Source of the DNA: Heligmosomoides polygyrus polygyrus
Taxonomy: Eukaryota > Nematoda > Chromadorea > Rhabditida > Heligmosomidae
Assembly: GCA_947396885.1 (NCBI GenBank)
Contig: OX377203.1
Coordinates: forward strand, 3,596,001 to 3,660,000
Direction of reading: 5' to 3'
DNA length: 64,000 bases
Positions 53,420 through 63,225 of the stretch are shown here, piece by piece. The translations under genes were made by a program, and so were the position numbers. The notes beneath the pieces were generated by a model. It saw only the letters and a list, made by a program, of their open reading frames with translations. It ran no database searches and was not told where the DNA came from. Every line of letters starts with the position of its first letter. Positions within the stretch are counted from its first letter, which is position 1.

Positions 53420-53550
53420 ATGATAAGTCTGGTATCAATTCGACTGCTCCGAAAAGTTGTGCGACTTGATTGGCCCGGGCGGGACCCGAACCCGGAATCG
53501 ATATGAGGTTCATGCGACAACCATCGTCTCTTCTGACTGCGCTTCCACAG
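53420..53550 (-). mobile_element. tRNA-SINE head fragment
   Basis: On the plus strand GATAAGTCTGGTATCAATTC, GGCCCGGGCGGGACCCGAAC and the head complement CTTCTGACTGCGCTTCCAC follow the SINE order in reverse complement. The core and tail are missing. Confidence 0.7.
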
Positions 53551-53639
53551 GTCTATTTTATTCAAGCTGAATACAGCTTTAAATCTCAAGAGCGCCTGAA
53601 GAGATCGTGTTCGGCTTAGGGAAGTTTGTAGGGAGCATG

Positions 53640-53845
53640 GAATGTGGCGCAGTTGTCTAAGGCATCGTGAATCAAGGCTCCTGGATCAGGTCCCGCCCAG
53701 GCCAGCGAATCCCTCCATCCCATCGGAGACCGTGATTTGCACTCCACTTGCTGATGAACTTGAAGCTATGCGGCCACTAGCCGATGCATTTGCCTTTGTG
53801 ACTTCTGTAGAAGTAGAATGCATGGCGCATCCCCACGTCCTATAG
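53640..53845 (+). mobile_element. tRNA-SINE, diverged subfamily
   Basis: Head AATGTGGCGCAGTTGTCTAAG, B-box region TGGATCAGGTCCCG, body GCCCAGGCCAGCGAATCC, core GTAGAAGTAGAATGC plus ATGGCGCATCCCC. The body between head and core differs from family A, yet the core is intact. Confidence 0.75.
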
Positions 53846-54699
53846 TCCTTGAATGGAAGCAGAACATGTGGCTCTGATTCTGTGCCGATTGGTTGCAGTA
53901 CAGCGCCTTCGAAGTATAGGAGTTAGTGCGTCCGTTTATCCAAGTGTTCTTCCACGCAAAATTAATGGCCACTAACCTTAAAGAGTAAAGCCATCGACCA
54001 TTATCGATTGAGACGAAGAAAATGGTCGCTGGTGGGCTTCTCAGAAGGGGATCAACTGTCAGCTCGCCAATCAATACCAATCGATATTGCTTGTAGAATT
54101 TTTTTGCGAATTTTTCGCAACTTGGAGGGCATTCATTCGATTCTTAGCGTCCTTCTCGCACTTTTTTGGACCAATTAGTCGGGATTTATGCGTCTGAAAG
54201 AAGCTGCGGATGAATGTCGTTGAACGCCTGTTACCTGTACGACAACGCGATGATTCAATCACGCCCACCACAGGTCGCTGTTGAATTCGTTCCGGTGTTT
54301 GCCGGAGTTCCCCGGCATTCCGCGTAATTACATTGATCTAGTTGTTGACGCTGGCGGACTATCTTCGCGTCAGGTTCAGTTAGCAGCCGGAAGGCACCGA
54401 TTTCCTCGTTTCTGCGACGTTTTTCGCACGCCCGGACGTTAAGTGCGCGTTTTTATACCCTATTGTTGAGCGCTTATGGCTCAGTCGGTTGATGGCGTCA
54501 TTTATTATCGTCATATCGATTTTTGCCGCAATTTCGCGGCGGTTCCTGTGATCAAACGAGCTTCTAAGACTCGCAGAGCTGTCTGATGCTGTTCTCAACC
54601 AGATGAAAAGCACCATTTGTGATGAAACCTGTTCATCCGTTTGTCCTTCTGTTCCTCCACGCAAAATTAGTGACCACTGGACCGATATCAGAACGTGTG
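53846..54699. other. intergenic with GCGCAAAATTAAT-type motifs
   Basis: ACGCAAAATTAATGGCCAC is at 53,956-53,974 and ACGCAAAATTAGTGACCAC at 54,660-54,678, each near a CGATTATCG-type palindrome. No gene seen. Confidence 0.45.
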
Positions 54700-55225
54700 C
54701 ACTGCTTGAAAGAACTGATCAGAACCTATAGATAGATGCGATTATGACGGTCACAGGACTAGATCATCAGGAAGAGGATAAAGATAAGATAAAATTGCCA
54801 ATCAATATCGATCGATAGTTTTTATTTTCGCTTCAAGTTCGCCATTTGATGTGAGATTCGTACATAGATATACGGTCCGATGAGCAGAGTTCTCCAATTA
54901 TAGGTAGACGCGAATATGATGGTCACAATGTTGTCAGGAAAGAGATGAAGTATAAAGTTGCAGATCAATATCGATCGATATTTTTTATTTTCGCGAAGTT
55001 CACCGTTTGCTGCGAGACTTACATAGATATAAGGTCCGATGAGGAGAATTCTCCAATTATAGGTAGAAGCGAATATGATGGCCACAGGGCTAGATCGTCA
55101 GAAAGGGGACAAAGTATAATATAAAGTTACCAATCAATATCGATCGATATTTTTTCGAAGTTTGTCGTTTGATGTGAGATTCATATAGATATGTGGTCCG
55201 ATGAGCAGAATTCTCCAAAAGAAGA
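54700..55225. repeat. tandem repeat, period about 165 bp
   Basis: Units are anchored by ATCAATATCGATCGATA at 54,801, 54,964 and 55,133 (spacings 163 and 169), with TTCTCCAATTATAGGTAG and GGTCCGATGAG between. There are three to four copies. The minus-strand ORF here shows the repeated peptide TYNWRILLIGPYIYV, a consequence of the repeat. Confidence 0.85.
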
Positions 55226-56572
55226 TAGTATTGATCTATGAATCAAAAGGCAGATTGTTGCAGCTTCCTAGAAATCGATAATGATCGATCGATATTGATT
55301 TGCCGAGGATTTCTTCTTCTTGGGAAGCATGCCGACCAATCGTGGCTGACCAATCGTTGCTCTTCTTTTTCCTAGCGCGTCGAAAAGGTGCATAAAAATC
55401 TTTGTATCTCTAAGTTTTCTTTAAAAAGCCACTAGATTCTAGGAGTAGGTAAGCCTGGGGGATGGCGAGGGGGCGGGGTTGAGGAGGGGCGTGCCAGGTA
55501 GGACGAGGGTGAAGAACGCACAGCCTTTAACGATTATCATATTCTGATCGGTCGATGTTAGCAAGAGGATTGGCGCCGCATATACTCTGCAAAATGCTCC
55601 AAGCGGCCATTAATTTTGCGCGGAAGAGCATTCGGACATACGGACGGCTGACGATGTCATATAAAGTATAGGATGCCGCATGAAGTCTACTACTGACCGT
55701 GTCACAGTGAAGCGTCAACCAGATCAGTAATCGTCTATTATGACCATCTCCACAGTGTTAAGAGGAAGTCGAGCGTGTGGCGCATTCGAGCGACCTTATC
55801 TTCCCTTCATTAAAGGGAGAAGGCTGCTCAAGCGATACCCGAAATCGATCAATATCGATTAGTTGCGATGCTTAATCGATACGGTGCTGCGTTTGGTGGC
55901 TCAACCCTAAGCTAAGTCCTATTCCTCTAATGTTCTTCTGTTTTTTCTCAGTCGGCTTCTGGTTTTCTTCTGGTTCAAGAGTGATCATTGACTAAAGCGA
56001 ACGGATGCGGATTCTTGCGGTCCCACAGCGATTGTCATCGTCCGAGAAACTCGTCCACCTGGCTTAACGCCATCTAATTCAGCTTTTTAGGACAAGAGCT
56101 CATTAGGTTCGATCTCATTAATCCGCCCGGATTCAGATGACCCGAACGTCATGAAGCGAAGCGGAAATGAGAGGAGTTCTCCCGCGCGATCATCCTGTGA
56201 CGAAAGAGCCTCAGCGGCTGCACTCTCTTTGCCCGCGAGCGAATTCAATTAACGGCCGACGGGGCGAACGAGCGCCGACGGCTTCGTCTGAAAGCTATTC
56301 GATGAGGCCTCGGCGCGGAAAGGCAGGGGAAAACAGCTCGCGTGCTATTTTGGCCTCATTTCTTCTGGGATCCCATTGTTTATGTTGGTTAAACCTTCGT
56401 TTTAAAGCATGTTTTGGGCTCAGGACTCTGTCATGCTCGGCAAGAAGTGAGTATGAAGTCATAGCTCCCTCTTTACGCCATTGACCCTGTCTATTATCCC
56501 TATTCCTATGAGATTCCCAACCCTATTAGAGTAGAGGACCTGTCCCAGTCTGCCCATTTGGTACTTGTCGTT
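55226..56572. other. intergenic, no gene seen
   Basis: GGCCATTAATTTTGCGCGG is at 55,608-55,626. ATCGATCAATATCGATT-type words recur near 55,280 and 55,845. The ORF at 56,167-56,484 has no recognisable motif. Confidence 0.35.
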
Positions 56573-56749
56573 AATGTGGCCTACATGAGGAGGGTGTGGA
56601 GAAGGAGCTTCTTACCACCAGTCAATCAGGTTGCATCGAACGTGTGTGCCACCTAAAGAGAGGCCTGTGATTGGTTGGTCGGTGCTCTGATTGGCTATGA
56701 TTGAGTAGCTTGTTCCCGCCTTCCCACGTGCTGGCCATATTAGCTACTA
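56573..56749. mobile_element. MITE-B copy
   Basis: Left tip CTTGTCGTTAATGTGGCC, right tip GGCCATATTAGCTACTAG. Interior GGTGCTCTGATTGGCTATG. Confidence 0.7.
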
Positions 56750-57260
56750 GTGCCTCTTACTATTCCCTGTTTTATCGGTTACCTTCTCACATCTTCACAT
56801 AATAATAGCCTATAGGTAAATAATAATTGATAGATATTTAACTATCATATATTTTTATTCTATTTTATTATATATTCTATTATTTTCTATTTATTTATTG
56901 TATTTTCTTGTATAATTTATTATCATATTTGTATTCTTCATCCTTTTTGCGTTAGCACCATGTTTTTTCTAGTTGTTTTATGTTATGGGATCCTCTCTGT
57001 AGTTTACTAAATAAATAAATGAATAAATAAATAAATATTAACATAGTAGATTGTTTATTATTAACAGGTAATGATTTTTCCAGTATTGTAGCTCTTACTT
57101 TCTGCCGTTTTTTTAATTTCCTTTTTAATTTTTTAATTTTTTATTTTTTTTTATTTAATTTTTTTATTTTTTAATTTATTTTTAATATTTTTATGGGTTG
57201 GTCCATGTTTCGCTTCCTTGAATTTAATTAATTAATTCAAGCGTTGAAGTTTTGAGGTTT
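56750..57260. other. AT-rich low-complexity stretch
   Basis: TAAATAAATAAATGAATAAA at 57,008-57,035 and long T/A mixtures to 57,190. No gene. Confidence 0.5.
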
Positions 57261-57525
57261 GAGGTATAGCGCAGTCGGAGGGAATGCCGGCTGTCGCGCG
57301 AACCTCGTATCGATTCAGAGTTCGAATCCCGTTCAGGGCTAGCGAAACTGTCCATCTTTTCGGGGTCGATGAAGGACTAGAATTGTCTGGGAAGGGTGTA
57401 GTAGTGCGTTTGTCCACCGGCGGCCCGCAGTAAGTCGTTGGTGTGGGCCACCTCCACGACTTTGCGTCGATGTAGAGTGCGTGGCGTAACCCGTAAAGGA
57501 ACTGGCAAGCGCCCGCCTTTTTCCC
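57261..57525 (+). mobile_element. tRNA-SINE, variant subfamily
   Basis: Head GGTATAGCGCAGTCGGAGGG, B box AGTTCGAATCCCG, body GGGGTCGATG and TTGTCTGGGAAGGG, core GTAGAGTGCGTGGCGTAACC. The body has replacements relative to family A, and the core is diverged. Confidence 0.75.
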
Positions 57526-57874
57526 TTGCCTGACGCTGGCCTAATCTGACCTCTACATGATTCCAAAAGAGCTCGATTCTTCAGCTCTGCGGCTGATTTT
57601 CAGCTGATGAGTTTCCCCAGCTGACTATGAGGCCAAATCGCCCAGGCACGAGTCCTGTGGAGGCTCCGTTTTCATGGCAGCCACTTCCGAAGGGTGGCGA
57701 TGGCTGATCGAGTAGGTCGACCAGTGGCATCACCGCCGCTGCCGGTTCTCAGTATGACAGAAGCAGGTGTCGTGGCTTGTTGTAAGCTCCGACGAAGTTT
57801 TCTCAGCCGAACGACGACGACGTGACTCGTCACGCGGCTGTTGTTCAGCAATTTTTCATCGGCCATTGTCCTTC

Positions 57875-58058
57875 CGCGTTTCTTTTTTGGCTGAATCGAT
57901 ATGTCTGGGAAGGGTATGACAGTGCGTCTGTCGATCGGATGATCGGCGTAAGTCGTTGGTATCGGCCACGTTCATCTGCAGTCGAACTGCCCCCTCGACT
58001 TTGCATGGAAGTAGAGTGCATGGCGTAAACCGCAAAGGAATTGGCAAACGCCTGTGGT
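57875..58058 (+). mobile_element. tRNA-SINE body fragment
   Basis: GTCTGGGAAGGGTATGACAG, CGTAAGTCGTTGGTATCGGCC and the core GGAAGTAGAGTGCATGGCG match the 57,261 copy in order. The head is absent. Confidence 0.65.
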
Positions 58059-58129
58059 GGTGCCGCTCAGATTAGGGGTGCAAACTGCAGCATCCCATTT
58101 AATTTTACCTGCTCGAATAATGAATATAG

Positions 58130-58916
58130 CATTTTCACGTCGAATTTGGCACTTTTGAAATCGAATTGGACACTTTTCAGATCAAATTGGACACTCTTCT
58201 AAGCTAGCCTGAGACTTTCGAAATTAGTGCGAAGTCTTTTAAATCGAAATTACCTTCAGGCAGGTTAAACAACAGACTCACCAAGATAGTGTAATTTTTT
58301 GTTCAAGAAAATTTTGGTAGAACTTTCTTTGAATTTTTTTATTCAGCTGCCGCCTCCCCCCCCCCCCCTTTCGCAACAAGTGTAAGACGCCGTTTATACT
58401 TCGTCGCGGCGCGACGCGATGGCCACGCAATGAGGCCAAATTGATCGATCGCGTCGCACAGTCAATATGGCCACTATGCGTGGCGTCGCGTCGCACCGCG
58501 ACGAAGTATAAACGGGGCCTAATAGTTTGATAGAATTTTTTTGAGAAAAAATTATGAAATTAAATTTTGTTTTGAAGCGCAACAAGGCAGCAATAATCGA
58601 GTAGTGCACTAAAAGACTGGATCGCGCCATGCACTCAAGAAGTTCAAGGCAATGTTTATTAGAGTGATAGTGTAAATACTGCTTACATACAGCAAAAAAG
58701 TTGCGATATGTGTATTTTTTTGTAATTGTTTATGCTGCACCGCCGCTTGCCGGTGTGAGACTGCATGCAAACGGAGATTTTGCCACCATTCGAATAGAAA
58801 TGGCGACGTTTCGCACGAGGGCACGGCGTAATCTCCGTTTTAGCAATATAAAACGGCCGCCTTCCTGTTCTTCAAAATTGGCGTTGAATCATTGTTTTTC
58901 CTCAAAAAAAATTTTT
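58130..58916. mobile_element. family-C element with inserted palindrome
   Basis: It opens with TTTTCACGTCGAATTTGGC and ACACTTTTCAGATCAAATTGG. A C run lies at 58,357-58,370. A GGCC/TATAC palindrome (58,383-58,522; CCGTTTATACTTCGTCGCG / CGCGACGAAGTATAAACGG) follows. The family centre then comes as GATCGCGCCATGCACTC and GGGCACGGCGTAATCTCC. The same arms and centre occur at 22.9-24.2 and 31.7-32.7 kb. Confidence 0.75.
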
Positions 58917-59060
58917 TTTCGATCAAAACTCTTGCGCCAGGCGGGACTCGAACCCGCACCTCCCTCTGACCGGGCGGGAATGCTCTACGCCATTACACCA
59001 CCAGCGCCGTTTGAACGAACGCAACATCCACACCTCGTGGGACCGATCAGCACCCACCCG
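58917..59060 (-). mobile_element. tRNA-like SINE module (family 2)
   Basis: On the minus strand: GGCGCTGGTGGTGTAATGGC, then GTAGAGCATTCCCGCCC, then a perfect T arm GCGGGTTCGAGTCCCGC, then GCAAGAGTTTTGATCG. The acceptor ends pair only with wobble and the anticodon arm is irregular, so a functional tRNA is unlikely. The best-preserved copy of this family. Confidence 0.75.
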
Positions 59061-60031
59061 TATATATATTGCTGGGTTCTGACTTCTATTGGGTTGGAAA
59101 CTATGTCTCTGCCGTTTTTAAACATTTTGTTCTAAGGTTCGCTCAAATTATTCTGCATCTCGTTGCATACCATTTGAAGGAAGTGATTTGCTCTATCAGA
59201 AAGTATGATTATCATTTCTCCGTTTCGTATCCTTCCTCTTTTCCTTCTCATTTTTTGCTTTATCGTTAGAATCATCCTGTTCTTCATCCTTGTGTTCTCA
59301 TGTTCTGATATAGTCCTTCTCCCTTCGTCGTCGTCTTCTTCTTAATCATCTTCTTCATTTCCGTTTTATTCATTCCTCCCTTTTTCATCCTCATCTGCTA
59401 GATTTGTTCATGCTTTTTCTCTTCACCTCCGTCAGCCTTTTCTTCTTTTCTTTTTTTTTATTTTCCCCCCTTTCTTTGTCGTCTTTCGCCATATTTCCAT
59501 TCTCAGTCGTCGTCTTCTTCCTTCATATTCTTCATCCTCCCTTTTATCAGCATCATTTTACTCGTCTTCATTTCCGTGCTTTTCGTCCTTTCTTCCTTAT
59601 GGCCTTCCTTTCGTTCTTCCCTTCTTCTTTTCTTTATCATCTTTTTTCATTTTTGTCATTTCTCCTTTAACCGTCTTCCTTCTTCAGCTTTTCTTTCCCT
59701 TTTCTTCCTTTTCCTCTTCGCTATCTCCCTCTTTAATATCATTTGTTGTTCTCTTGGTTCTCTTCATTATCTTAATTTTGTTTTCGTCCTTCTTGTCGTT
59801 TTCGTTCTTTTCTGCTGTTTCCTTCTCATCGTTTTCATACAGCCTTCCTCCTTCATACTGCTTCTTCTTCTGTCGCTGTTTTCTTTGTCCACATTCTTCA
59901 CCTCTATCCTCCTCCTCCTCTCTTTCACTTTCTCCATCAGCGTCTTTTTGGTATTTTCCATCCGTTTCGGCTCTTCCGCTTCATTTCCTTGCTGCTCTTC
60001 ATCACCATGGTCACTAGCTTCTTCGTGTTTA

Positions 60032-60296
60032 AGAGGGGATAAAGGATAAAGGACGGCGTTATTCAATCCTCTTTGGGATGCGCCACGCATTCTACGTCTA
60101 CGGGATGTCGTGGAGGCGATTTGAATGCGTATTTGGCCATATCAGCGCTTTATCCTTCCCAGAAAAGTCTGGTACCAATTCACCGACCCCGGAGGGATGG
60201 AAGGCTTGGTTGGCCTGGGCGGAAAATCCGTAAAAGGAACCTGGTATCGGGTGCAGGCGACAGTCGGCGCCTCCTCCGACTGCGCTACACGAGCCC
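60032..60296 (-). mobile_element. tRNA-SINE (family A) with 12-bp duplication
   Basis: On the plus strand the tail GGATAAAGGATAAAGG starts it and the head complement CTCCTCCGACTGCGCTACACG ends it. The direct repeat TCTTCGTGTTTA at 60,020-60,031 and 60,297-60,308 is a target-site duplication. The element therefore inserted by retrotransposition into the polypyrimidine tract. It lacks part of the usual body (no GACTTGCGGTGGCC section). Confidence 0.9.
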
Positions 60297-60359
60297 TCTT
60301 CGTGTTTATCCCTTTATTATTCTATTATTTTTAGATATTTCCTTTTCACACCCTTCTTC

Positions 60360-61210
60360 ATTATATTGCTTACGTCATTATTGGTTCCAGACGCTAATTG
60401 GAAGGTGACAGTGTGCCCACCAGCTAATTAGGCTGCATCGAGCCGGTGTGTCAGCCAGACGGGGCTGTGCGGTCGGTGCCCTGATTGGGCAGCGCGTGTT
60501 GGGTCGGTGTTCTGATTGGTTATGATTAGCTGGCGCGTTATCCTCTCGTAATGTTACCCCCCGTTCGCGGCATGGACGCTTTGTCACCGTTTTCTTCTTC
60601 CTCCTTCAGATCATCACTATGATCTTCTTTATCCTTCTGTTCTCCGTCGTGCTGTTCTTCTTGCACATCTCCGTCTCCTTTAGCTTCTTCTTCATTCTCT
60701 ACATTTTCTTTTCAAGGTTTCACCATCACGTTCCTCATCCTCCATTTTGTCGACATCCTGTTACTCGCCTTCATTTCCGTGCTTTTCATCCTTTTTTCCA
60801 CCATCTTCATCAGCCTTTCGTTCTTCCTTTCTTCCTTTCCTTATCATCTTCTTTTTCATCCTTCATAATCTTATCTTGCGTATGTCATTATTGGATCCAG
60901 TCGCTAATGTGGGCAGCATTCGGAGGTGGCAGCGTATCCACCAAATCAGGCAGCATCGAATCGGCGTGTCAGTCAGAGAGGGCGTGTACGGTCGGTGCTC
61001 TGATTGGGCAGCGCGTGTTCGGTCGGTGTTCTGATTGGTTATAGTTAGTTGGCGCGATCCCGCGGCATGGACGCTCACCGTTTTCTTCTTCCTCCTGTAG
61101 ATCGTCACTATGATCTTGTTTATCCTTGTGTTCTCCGTCGTGCTCTTCTTCTTGCACATCTCCGTCTTCTTCAGCTTCTTCTTCATTCACTATATTTTTC
61201 TTGTCAAGTT
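60360..61210. repeat. tandem duplication with two MITE-B copies
   Basis: Two blocks about 511 bp apart share CATTATTGG(T/A)TCCAG, a MITE-B (60,388-60,573 and 60,899-61,070), the right tip GCGGCATGGACGCT, and then a pyrimidine stretch with ATCTCCGTC and TCTTCTTCATTC. The block was duplicated after the MITE inserted. Confidence 0.75.
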
Positions 61211-61420
61211 TTGGTTGTTTCACAACTTTCTGCTCCTTGCAGTCATTTTATTCTTCCTTCCCTCTTCTTTACGCTCATTATCCTCATAGTTTTTTCCTCT
61301 TCTTTTTCTTCTTCATCTTCTTGGTCTTCTCTCTAACCATGATCGGCATCATCTTTTTTTCTAAATGCTCCCTCCCCCCCCCTCTTCCTCAGCTTTTTCT
61401 TCATCGCCCTCGCCTTGCTC

Positions 61421-62397
61421 CCTTTTCTCTCCGCGGCTTTCGCTCGGTCCTTCCGTGGTCTTTTGAGGCGACAGCTTTTCGTTCCAACGACAGCCTCGAC
61501 GTGCTCCAGCTCAGCTCAGACTCTCTAATCCTGAGCACGAGGCGCGACCCATTTACCCGTAATGAATAGGCTGTGCGACGGCGGCGGCGATGTTCTGTTC
61601 GATTTTCGTCCAGCGAGCTCAAATCGGGCCGGGTGCGTCCGTGTTCACTGCCTGTGCTCGGTGTTTGTGCGCGTTTCTCGACTTACAACGAGTCGACCGT
61701 CGTCCCGGCTTCTTCTTCTCGCTCGCGATTTCTTTGGTGTTTTCGCGTTTCCGTCGCAGACCTCGCTCTGCTCTGCTTTAACTTTGACGGCTGCTGAGCA
61801 AACAATCACGTTGTGAACACACTCCACACACCGGTCGCAAAGCCATTTCTCATTCTGGTGCTGCCTTTGTGTCGATATTTCACTCAGTTAGCGTTAGTTG
61901 TCGATTCTTCTTCATGCAAACGCTTCAGATCCAACGCTAGCAGGGAGGTCGCCTTAACTTTTGGGGCCAGACTGACCCTAGAAGGCCTTAGATTCATCGA
62001 ACAAATGGGCCTATATGTCTTAACGGCATGTATTGCTTCAAACGGAAAAGGAGAACGCGGAAGAAAAGCAATAGTTTGGTTTCCGTTTCTTTCTTTTTTT
62101 CGGGTAAATGTCGCGAAGGCGCACAGCGGGGGTGCGGGAACGTGCTGCTGCTCCTACCGTAACGGCGGCAGCCAATAATGTGCACTGCCTGTGCGGCTGA
62201 GCCGATGCCTAGTTGTTCTTTTTGTTTACGTGCCCTTATTCAGAAACCAGACAGCGTAAGACTCCCGCATAGTCCTTTTTTTCTTACTATCCTTGGATTC
62301 TCTTCCTCTATTTTTGTTTGCTTTGCTCATCAGTAAGGGTAGTAAGGACGGGTCAGAAGATGAGAAAGGAAGGAGCAGGAAATTTAATGAGTTTTAT
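61421..62397. other. GC-rich then mixed sequence, no gene supported
   Basis: A plus-strand ATG at 61,562 opens MNRLCDGGGDVLFDFRP with a possible GG/GTGCGT donor near 61,633. Overlapping frames are open on the same strand, so coding is not established. The rest shows nothing recognisable. Confidence 0.3.
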
Positions 62398-63225
62398 CTC
62401 GAACTTGGGTAATTAAACCAACGTATAGAAGCTTGATGTCGGTAAAAGTAGAACGCATGGCGTATCCCAATACGTATTGGATTTTGTTGGAAAAAGACGA
62501 TCTAGCATGAGTAGAAGTACAAGTCATGCGATTCGTTGTTTATATATATATATATATCTCAAACTTGGGTAATTAAACCATCGTGTGGATGACTTGATGT
62601 TAGTAGAAGTAGAACGCTTGGCGTATCCCAGCATATATTGGAATTTGTGTGAAAAAGACGGCCTTGCATGAGTGGAGGTCCTCATGCGAGTCGTTGTTAG
62701 TGTTTATTTCAAACTTGGGCAATTAAACCAACGTATAGAAGCTTGATGCCGGTAGAAGTAGAACGCATGGCGTATCCCAGCACTTACTGGATTTTGTTGG
62801 AAAAAGACGGGCCTTGCATGAGTTGAGGTAGAAGTCATGCGAATCGTTGTTTGTATTATCTCAAACTTGGGCAATTAAACCAACGTATGGAAGCTTGATA
62901 TCGGTAGAAGTAGAGCACATAGGGTATCCCAGCACGTATTGGGTTTTGATGGAAAAAAACGGGCCTTGCATGAGTAGAAGTAGAAGTCATGCGAGTCGTT
63001 GTTTGTATATATTTCAAACTTGGGTAGTTAAACCATCGTATGGAAACTCGATGTCAGAAGTCGAACGAATGGCGTATCCCAACATGTATTGGAATTCGTG
63101 TGAAAAGAAAGGACCTTGCATGAGTATAGGTCCTCATGCGAGTCGTTAGTGTTTATCTCAAACTTGGGTAATTAAACCAACGTATGGAAGCTTGATGTCG
63201 GTAGAAGTAGAACACATGGGATATA
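62398..63225 (-). repeat. tandem array of SL1 spliced-leader units
   Basis: Read on the minus strand, six copies of the 22-nt nematode SL1 leader (starting GGTTTAATTACCC, ending AAGTTTGAG) begin at 63,178, 63,034, 62,881, 62,729, 62,579 and 62,419. The first and the fifth are exact; the others differ at one or two positions. Unit spacing is 144-160 bp. After SL1 comes ATAAAC or a variant where an SL RNA gene would have GTAAAC, so the donor GT is missing in every unit. A conserved stem (GCATGAG / CTCATGC) follows in several units. No Sm site is evident. On the opposite strand each unit carries the core GTAGAAGTAGAACGC plus ATGGCGTATCCC that is shared with the SINEs. This looks like an SL-RNA-derived repeat, not working SL genes. 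A TA run lies at 62,541-62,556. Confidence 0.88.

Larger units (their letters stand above)
59210..61420. repeat. long polypyrimidine (TTC/TCC) region
   Basis: The plus strand is dominated by C and T over 59,210-60,030, 60,575-60,890 and 61,075-61,420, with words such as TTCTTCCTTC and CTTCTTCTTC. A SINE and two MITE-B copies interrupt it. Open frames of hydrophobic S/F/L residues (plus) or K/E/R residues (minus) follow from composition. Confidence 0.85.

Noticed and set aside
54822..55085. Repeat-containing membrane-like protein (TYNWRILLIGPYIYV)
   Set aside because: The peptide repeat mirrors a 165-bp DNA tandem repeat; no start context or further domain.
58940..59015. tRNA gene
   Set aside because: T arm is perfect, but the acceptor stem needs two wobble pairs and no standard 7-nt anticodon loop forms; it belongs to a repeated family.
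59404..61336. Plus-strand ORFs of F, S and L residues, some looking like membrane proteins
   Set aside because: Compositional result of the polypyrimidine tract; minus-strand frames give only K/E/R runs.
61562..61632. Candidate first exon MNRLCDGGGDVLFD
   Set aside because: Several overlapping frames are open on the same strand and the donor is weak; not enough to call.
62398..63225. CRISPR array
   Set aside because: Near-regular spacing and a conserved 22-mer might suggest it, but the conserved part is nematode SL1, the rest of the unit is conserved as well, and the organism is eukaryotic.
62398..63225. Functional SL RNA gene cluster
   Set aside because: Donor GT is missing in all six units and no Sm-binding site is evident; kept as an SL-derived repeat.
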